Shown: piece by piece, positions 58,404 to 64,000 of the stretch | How positions within the stretch are numbered: the first letter of the stretch is position 1 | Layout of the letters: every line of letters starts with the position of its first letter | Assembly (NCBI GenBank): GCA_016713965.1 | Contig: JADJOC010000009.1 | Coordinates: 248,001-312,000 of the forward strand | DNA: 64,000 nucleotides | Source: Chitinophagaceae bacterium | GTDB taxonomy: Bacteria; Bacteroidota; Bacteroidia; Chitinophagales; Chitinophagaceae | Direction: 5' to 3' | Notes under the pieces: generated by a model | The model's database searches: none | Told to the model about the DNA's origin: nothing | What the model saw: the letters and a program-made list of their open reading frames with translations, nothing else | Translations under genes and position numbers: made by a program

Positions 58404-59078
58404 TTATTTAGCAGGATTCTGAGGTGCAAGCGCCGGAGCTCCCATTGTATAATTCTCAGTTGAAGGTGATTTTTTATTATCCTTTTTTGCAGCTTTACCA
58501 GGAGAAGGTGCTACAAATTGACCTCTGCCTGTACTGCCTACAGAAACTTTTACCGTATCATTTTTGATGTCAACATTCCCAACTATAGTTTCTGCTGTAT
58601 CAGTCGGCAACATAGCTATATCCCCCATAATTTCTATTTCCGGATTATTGCAGGTTTTTTTAGTAGTATCTATAGGTGCTGCTATTATGCCAATAGTATG
58701 TGTCCTTTTAGGAACTGTATCTGTAGCATTTATTACAAATTCGGTACCGGTTACTGTTCCATTGCTATTAGTGCAGGAGTACAGGGTTGTGCCAAACACA
58801 ACCAGGGAGATCAAAATAAATTTTTTTAAGAAAGAAGGCTGCTTATATATTAAATAAGAAGGTATTTCAATTTTGATATTATCTACCTGCTGTTGGTTAA
58901 ACCTGCCACATAATTTTTCATGGGCGTGCTGTATAAAATAATTTTGCACTTCATCATCGCTCATTTTTGTAAAATCAACTACCACTTTGCTGCATTGGCC
59001 GCAAAAAGCACCCTGACCTTGTGGGATCATTTCACTCCATTTTTCATGGCAGGGTTTAGGAATATTTATTTTATGCAT
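58404..59078 (-). CDS. Membrane protein with N-terminal Cys-rich motif, Bacteroidota-specific
   Basis: 224 residues. Opens with a widespread Bacteroidota motif (CHEKWSEMIPQGQGAFCGQC, then SKVVVDFTKMSDDEVQNYF), with Cys positioned as a possible metal or haem-less redox site; later CGRF. One transmembrane helix (FILISLVVFGTTLYSC) at about 86-102. The rest is a Thr/Pro/Lys-rich periplasmic tail; in related proteins this region often links to TonB-like or other domains that are absent here. Function unknown. Confidence 0.7.
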   Translation of the reverse strand: MHKINIPKPCHEKWSEMIPQGQGAFCGQCSKVVVDFTKMSDDEVQNYFIQHAHEKLCGRFNQQQVDNIKIEIPSYLIYKQPSFLKKFILISLVVFGTTLYSCTNSNGTVTGTEFVINATDTVPKRTHTIGIIAAPIDTTKKTCNNPEIEIMGDIAMLPTDTAETIVGNVDIKNDTVKVSVGSTGRGQFVAPSPGKAAKKDNKKSPSTENYTMGAPALAPQNPAK

Positions 59079-59121
59079 AATAAATGATTTGTAATAAGAT
59101 GCAGGATGAGGGAAATTGCAT

Positions 59122-59151
59122 AAAAAACCGCCCGGTAACAGGCGGTTTTTT
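59122..59151 (-). terminator. Intrinsic terminator between two minus-strand genes
   Basis: AAAAAACCGCC (59122-59132) pairs with GGCGGTTTTTT (59141-59151) around eight bases. On the minus strand it follows the gene at 59191-60235. Confidence 0.85.
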
Positions 59152-59190
59152 CATTTAACTTTATTTTCTCTTTTGCTATAATAATTATTT

Positions 59191-60235
59191 TTAATTAAAA
59201 GCTTTAGGCATTGCCACAATTATATGTGGAACTGAATTCTTAGTAGAAAAATAATCTTTTCTGGAAGTCCCATCTAAATTCATCCTGCCAACTAAACTGA
59301 TAGAAGAATTGGGCAAATCCTGGAAAAGATTGTAAAATATTTTACTTCCAGGCAAGATATCAAAAGAAAAAACAGAACCCTTTCCAGGATCAGTTGCTTC
59401 AAAAAGTTTTTTCCAACCAGTTCCTGAAGTATTTAAACTCCATAACCTGAATTTTCTTGGTTGATTACTATTGGTATGGGTAGACAAAAACAGTTTCCCA
59501 TTATCTACTTTAAGCAAAGGTGTAAATAGACCATTATTTATATGAACATTTAGATTTTCGCCAGCTATTAGTGATGACAATTTTTTCTCTTGTGTACCAT
59601 CTAAATTCATAACAAAAATACCATTTTCTTTTGCAACATATATTTTTCTGCCATTAAAATCTATTGCCAATGCCTGGATAAATTCCTTATTATCTTTATC
59701 GGTCCCGTCATAAATCATTTTCCTATTAGTTCCATCAATATCTGCACTCCATAAGTCAGCAGTAGCTGTATAAAATAATTTTGCATTATCCGGGCTGATT
59801 ACAGTTGTTGCACTAGGCCTTGGCTCAGGATTGTACTTTGGCACATAATCTGTTTTATTAATTTGGAAATTAACTGTAGAAAGCCTTCGCATAGCAAAGC
59901 CGGTTGTTGTTAATATTTCATCTGTATCGGTATTATAATTCCAATCCCAAATCTCCTCAGTAAATCTTCCATACTCATTAAACGGATCAGTAACTAACGC
60001 TTTTTTTTGTAACTATTGGTACAGGATTATTAAGATTATCTATTCTATACAGATTAAAAGAATTTGCTCCGATTTTTTCGACAAAAAATGCTGCTGGCGC
60101 TACTACTGGTATGGGAATTACTTTACCAGCCGATAAGCCCGCATTTTCTTTTGTTCCTGGGATTATTCCATTATCCTTTTTACATGAGGTAGTAAACATA
60201 GCCCCGATTGCTAGGGCTGCTAATAATTTTTTCAT
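59191..60235 (-). CDS. Beta-propeller-like lipoprotein, frame broken
   Basis: Lipoprotein (signal MKKLLAALAIGAMFTTSC) with repeated TolB/YncE-like blades: GTNRKMIYDGTDKDNKEFIQ, GTQEKKLSSLIAGENLNV, KLFLSTHTNSNQPRKFRLWS, GTSRKDYFST. The T run 60001-60008 (eight; seven expected) splits it; corrected, KKALVTDPFNEYGRFTE joins the halves and the protein is 347 residues. Paralogue of the next gene upstream (60477-61523), with the same 'MDGTxxK' blade signature. Binding partner unknown. Confidence 0.72.
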
Positions 60236-60421
60236 TTTGTTTTGTTTTGTTTTATAAAGTATTGATTACATTGCTAAAGTATACCATACAAATCAGCTGC
60301 GTTTTCGGAACTTAACTGAACTTGTAAACTTAATATCTGAACGGGAAGAATCTATAACTGATTGAAATATTATATACCTAAAAAATTATAAAAAAGAACT
60401 ATTGCTATTATGCAAGTATGC

Positions 60422-60450
60422 AAAGCGCCTCATTTAGAATGAGGCGCTTT
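60422..60450. terminator. Intrinsic terminator
   Basis: AAAGCGCCTCATT (60422-60434) pairs with AATGAGGCGCTTT (60438-60450) around TAG. Lies behind the propeller gene that ends at 60477. Confidence 0.85.
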
Positions 60451-60476
60451 TTAAATAAAATACACGTTGCTAATTA

Positions 60477-61523
60477 TTAATTACCAACATCTGCCGTTAC
60501 TACTGTATTGATATAAGTACCAAAAAATAACGGCTTTAAACCAGTTCCATCCATTTTTACTTTAGTTACAACAGAAGTATGCTTTTGTAAATTCTGATTA
60601 AACTCCCTTTTGCTAAATACGACGGTATTGGCTGAAGGTACAATATCAAAAGTGAAAGTATGGTTGTCATCAGTATATTGCACTTGCGCTATTTTTTTAA
60701 TAGTATTAAGATTGCCTAATGCATCCATACTGTAAATTCTCCTTATTTTCTGGCTTGCCACTATACTGCTAAAAAATATTTTATGATGCAAGGCATCATA
60801 TCTTATTTCACTTTCCAAAAATGTCTCTCCCAATTTTGCTGGCACAAAAATTTTTGCTATTCCTGATTGATGTAATTTACTTACATAAATATTTCCATCG
60901 GCTATGGGTACGTATATTACATTATCATCAAAATTTATTTCACCGCCGGCAAGTGGGGGCTTAGGATTATTTTGAGCTACATAATCAACTATAGTATGAT
61001 CATTTGTACCATCCATTTGCATGCTGCGAAGCTGCGGTCCCGGGTTCCACCAATTGCCCCAGGAGAAATAGTATAATTTTTTATCCGGGCCTACTCTTAA
61101 CACAGTGGCACCTTGTGCAGTATTATTCAAACTAAGTTTCGAATTAGTTCTTGAGGGAATAAAACACCTGTTAAGTTCAGTTCCTTTAGCAACTACCATC
61201 CTATTTAAAAAAGGATTGTATATTACCCGTTGGCGGGGCATGCCCGGAGCCGATACCATATTAAATACGTTGGATCGCATATTATTAAATAAAGCAACAT
61301 TTACAAGTGCTGCCTTTTTTTCAACTATAGAATTTGCAGTTCCGATATTTTTTATAGCATATAGGGTATCCTTATCTATAAAATATACTAATGGTTTATA
61401 TGACTCCGTAGCAGGCTCGTTGCTTGCTATATCCTTATTTTGTTGTGGCAATAAATCATTTTGCTTTGTACAGGCTGTAAATACCAATGCTACAGTTAGC
61501 AATCCAAAAGATAGTTTTTTCAT
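60477..61523 (-). CDS. Beta-propeller-like lipoprotein
   Basis: 348 residues from ATG 61523 with a lipoprotein signal (MKKLSFGLLTVALVFTAC, Cys 18). Several blades of the LVIVD/YncE/TolB style: QMDGTNDHTIVDY, YVSKLHQSGIAKIFVPAKLG, YSMDALGNLNTIKKIAQV, KMDGTGLKPLFFGTY. Related to the gene at 59191-60235, 242 bp away on the same strand. A longer frame to 61568 is possible but has no signal character. Confidence 0.75.
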   Translation of the reverse strand: MKKLSFGLLTVALVFTACTKQNDLLPQQNKDIASNEPATESYKPLVYFIDKDTLYAIKNIGTANSIVEKKAALVNVALFNNMRSNVFNMVSAPGMPRQRVIYNPFLNRMVVAKGTELNRCFIPSRTNSKLSLNNTAQGATVLRVGPDKKLYYFSWGNWWNPGPQLRSMQMDGTNDHTIVDYVAQNNPKPPLAGGEINFDDNVIYVPIADGNIYVSKLHQSGIAKIFVPAKLGETFLESEIRYDALHHKIFFSSIVASQKIRRIYSMDALGNLNTIKKIAQVQYTDDNHTFTFDIVPSANTVVFSKREFNQNLQKHTSVVTKVKMDGTGLKPLFFGTYINTVVTADVGN

Positions 61524-61687
61524 TTTTTTAAGTCTTGTTTCGAAGTTGAATAAAACTGTATAATCCAAAATAAGCTGGTAAATTCCTAGTCTTAATTAAC
61601 AGATCTGTGTTTTCACTTAATAAATGATTATAAAGTGGTGATAATGAATGAAATTCATAATAAAAACCCTCAAGAAATTATCAATAA

Positions 61688-63667
61688 TTAATTTTTATTA
61701 TTCACCAACATATGCCTTGAAGTTTCATAAATAGCAGAAGTGACCTCGGAAAGATGTTTTTTTACAGAATCCTGCTGGTATTTTGTTAACGTAGGGAGAT
61801 TATCCTTTACAGGTAATAGTTCTTCTTTATCAAAGCGGATATTTTTTCTAAAAAAATAATGATCGGTAACTACACCTATCCATCCCGGCGCATGATAAAT
61901 TATAAATGCAGCATGTTCGTAAGGTTTATCGTCCAGCAAATTTCTCCCCAGTGTACTATTGGTATAAGGTTGCTGTATTAATGAGGCGATAGTAGGCAAA
62001 ACATCTATTTGGGAGGCAACAGTGGTAATTTTTTGAGGTAATAATAAAGACGGCGCATAAATTAGCAAAGGGATATGCTCATCGCCCAGGCGTTGCTCTG
62101 TCCATACTTTGGGATACATGGCATTTGCATTCCCTTCTACACCATGATCACCAACAAATACAAAAATGGTATTATCAAAATAGGATTGCTGCCTTGCAGC
62201 TTCCATAAATTTTTTATAACAATAATCAGTATAACAAAAAGCATTGAATTCTTCCTGCGAATCAAACCCATACTTCTTTAAAGTATCTTTGGCAATTTCA
62301 TTTATAACAAAATCCTTATCCTCTTCAGGAATATTAAAAGGCCGGTGGTTATCTGCTGTTTGTATAATAGCAAAAAAGGGTTTCTGCTGCTTTGCCAAAA
62401 CATCATTTGCTTCTAAAAATAAATTCTTATCGCTTATACCCCATACATTTAAAGGCTGAGATTTGTATTTTCCTTCTTCATAAATATTAATATTCCTGAT
62501 ATTAGAAATTAACCCTTTGAAGTTATTAAACTGGCTTCTTCCCCCTATAAAATAAAACTTTTCGTACCCTTCAAAATCATTAATAATAGTACGATGTTTT
62601 ACTGTAGCTTCATTGCGTGTGGCAAATTTTGACAGCTGCACATCAGGAATACCTGTAATGGTTGCAAATACACCACGTGCCGTACCAAATGTGGGCGAAA
62701 AACATCTTTCAAAAAAAATACCCTGCTCACACATTGCATTAAAATAAGGCGTAGAGTTTAATGGGTTTCCACTCATAGAGCTTTTATACATGCTAAAACT
62801 TTCGCAAATCACCAAAATAATATTAGGCTGGCTTTCTAATGCTTTACTATTGGGGTGCTCTACCCGTGAGTATAAATTTTTAACACGCTCATACCGCGAA
62901 AGATTTAAAAAGTCTGCTATAACCGGGTAATATTCTTTTGCTTTTGTATTATATGATGGTATCCGGAAACGTAATGTGGTAAAGAAATTCTGGAAAGGAT
63001 TTAGTGCCAGGTTGCTTTTAAATTCATCATTTAAATTAAAAGCCCTGAAGTAAGTAAGCGGCTTTAAAGTAAAAAAGCCATACATGAACCATGCTAAAAT
63101 AATAATTGCAGCTAAATGCCATCTTTTACGATAAGAAAATTTATGTACGTTTATATTTCTTTCCGCTATATCCACATGTGTTTTTCTAAAAATAGCAATC
63201 ATCATCAAAACTGCTCCCAGCAAACCACCCGTTATCCAGATTATCGGGTAACTTTCCCAAATCATTTGCAAACTCTCCTTTGGATCTTCAACAAAAATTA
63301 AAGCATCAGCATTCAGCCTGGCATTAATGTAGGCGAACTGCCCCAAATCTGCCCCGAAAAAGAATAAAACAAGCAGGGTGATTATGCCTAAATATATCGT
63401 CCACATTTTTTTTCTGCCCTCACTATAAAACGGGGATAGTTTGGGGAATAGAGATAACAAGGCTATAGGCATTAATAAAAAAGCTATCCACCTTAAATCA
63501 TATTTCAATCCTAAAGCAAAAGCAGGGCCGAGAGAAAAAAGGCTTATCCCTGCAGGTTTAAAAATAACAACTATAACTACCCGGAATAAAGTGAAAATAC
63601 ACAGGTAAATCACGAATAATTTAATCAGCCATTGTATAGTTTTAGGAACTCTCCACTTAAGCATCAT
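61688..63667 (-). CDS. LTA synthase-like membrane sulfatase/phosphoglycerol transferase
   Basis: Alkaline-phosphatase-superfamily membrane enzyme. Five transmembrane helices in the first about 215 residues, then a periplasmic sulfatase domain with the metal/nucleophile regions NIILVICESFSMYKSSMSG and FSPTFGTARGVFATITGIPD, and FVFVGDHGVEGNANAMYP with PLLIYAPSLLLPQ. The nucleophile is the Thr in GTARG. Substrate is not lipoteichoic acid in a Gram-negative host; transfer to a surface glycan or lipid is possible. 659 residues. A second, related gene lies 45 bp upstream. Confidence 0.85.
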   Translation of the reverse strand: MMLKWRVPKTIQWLIKLFVIYLCIFTLFRVVIVVIFKPAGISLFSLGPAFALGLKYDLRWIAFLLMPIALLSLFPKLSPFYSEGRKKMWTIYLGIITLLVLFFFGADLGQFAYINARLNADALIFVEDPKESLQMIWESYPIIWITGGLLGAVLMMIAIFRKTHVDIAERNINVHKFSYRKRWHLAAIIILAWFMYGFFTLKPLTYFRAFNLNDEFKSNLALNPFQNFFTTLRFRIPSYNTKAKEYYPVIADFLNLSRYERVKNLYSRVEHPNSKALESQPNIILVICESFSMYKSSMSGNPLNSTPYFNAMCEQGIFFERCFSPTFGTARGVFATITGIPDVQLSKFATRNEATVKHRTIINDFEGYEKFYFIGGRSQFNNFKGLISNIRNINIYEEGKYKSQPLNVWGISDKNLFLEANDVLAKQQKPFFAIIQTADNHRPFNIPEEDKDFVINEIAKDTLKKYGFDSQEEFNAFCYTDYCYKKFMEAARQQSYFDNTIFVFVGDHGVEGNANAMYPKVWTEQRLGDEHIPLLIYAPSLLLPQKITTVASQIDVLPTIASLIQQPYTNSTLGRNLLDDKPYEHAAFIIYHAPGWIGVVTDHYFFRKNIRFDKEELLPVKDNLPTLTKYQQDSVKKHLSEVTSAIYETSRHMLVNNKN

Positions 63668-63711
63668 TGTATATCTTCTTTTCGTTGCACCTGTAAAGGT
63701 ACCAATCTATA

Positions 63712-64000
63712 TTAATGTTTTTTCTTATTATTTAACAGTAAATATTTAGCCGTTTCATAATAAGCTTCGGTAAGCGTACGCAAATATTTTTTTTTGGTAT
63801 TAATAACCTCGTTACCTGGTACCGAACCGCTGCTTATAACTGAGAGTAACTCTTCTTTACCACTCTTTATATTTTTCAAATAGTAATATTCATTATCAAT
63901 CAAGCCGATTGTTTTTACATCATGATCGATAATAAATGCAAATTTTTGTTTTCCGGCAACACTGGTATCTGCCAGGTTTCTGCCAAAGGTATTATTAGTA
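63712..64000 (-). CDS. C-terminal end of a second LTA synthase-like sulfatase (cut by window)
   Basis: The frame is open to the window edge: TNNTFGRNLADTSVAGKQKF, then IIDHDVKTIGLIDNEYYYLK, ending YYETAKYLLLNNKKKH. The same order is seen in the C-terminus of the downstream gene (NSTLGRNLLDDKPYEHAAFI ... VVTDHYFFRKNI ... IYETSRHMLVNNKN), so the two are tandem paralogues. Catalytic part not in view. Confidence 0.8.
   Translation of the reverse strand, partial: TNNTFGRNLADTSVAGKQKFAFIIDHDVKTIGLIDNEYYYLKNIKSGKEELLSVISSGSVPGNEVINTKKKYLRTLTEAYYETAKYLLLNNKKKH

Noticed and set aside
1..64000. CRISPR array or phage island
   Set aside because: No spaced direct repeats of 25-40 bp, no cas genes and no phage structural genes were seen.

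Overview
The window is low-GC DNA with the hallmarks of a Bacteroidota genome, most likely Chitinophagaceae (the family assignment is inference). The hallmarks are promoters of the TTG-N20-TAnnTTTG type, a FecI/FecR/SusC-like/DUF4249 cassette, type IX secretion sorting domains of both types (A at 40.2 kb, CHU_C at 46.8 kb), a Bacteroidota-type serine palmitoyltransferase, PafA phosphatase and DUF4954/DUF4407 proteins. No rRNA operon, CRISPR array or prophage was seen; there is one tRNA (Gln-TTG).

Layout. 0-1.2 kb: IS630-family transposase remnant and a MITE-like inverted repeat. 1.5-6.5 kb: glmS, a DUF4954 acyl/uridylyltransferase-like gene, a small zinc-ribbon membrane protein, aroQ. 6.5-10 kb: an HlyD-type adaptor and a C39-peptidase ABC exporter, i.e. 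a double-glycine peptide export pair. 10-11.4 kb: a structured intergenic element and a broken IS256/IS1249-like transposase. 11.5-15.4 kb: divergent cyanophycinase/cyanophycin synthetase. 15.4-23 kb: tRNA-Gln, a secreted protein, pafA, a pair of related small secreted proteins, serine palmitoyltransferase, a metzincin lipoprotein. 23-27.2 kb: three-gene unknown operon. 27.2-32.3 kb: ECF sigma/anti-sigma/TonB transducer/DUF4249 lipoprotein. 32.4-37.5 kb: small lipoproteins, thioredoxin-like protein, ubiX, LolA-like protein, DUF4407. 37.9-43 kb: T9SS alpha-amylase and mutS. 43-43.8 kb and 48.4-48.6 kb: three short double-glycine precursor peptides. The rest holds tsaC, a CHU_C adhesin-like protein, tryptophan 2,3-dioxygenase, a DEAD-box helicase with a long structured leader, a glycosyltransferase, dapD, a cysteine desulfurase, glmM, a methyltransferase, two paralogous lipoproteins and two tandem membrane sulfatases (the second cut by the window end).

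Two observations shape the annotation. First, at least a dozen genes, including essential ones such as glmS, are split by single-base length changes in homopolymer runs; correcting the runs restores full-length proteins and whole-codon gene lengths. I give corrected spans and regard most breaks as sequencing or assembly indels. Second, the best candidate for an undescribed system is the family of short peptides with a shared leader ending in Gly-Gly at 43.06, 43.54 and 48.57 kb. Two of them, after one frame correction, share a Lys-Trp...Pro-Pro...Val-Pro core pattern. The C39 exporter and HlyD adaptor at 6.5-10 kb could process and export them. A family of 70-110 bp intergenic repeats in both orientations is also dispersed through the window.
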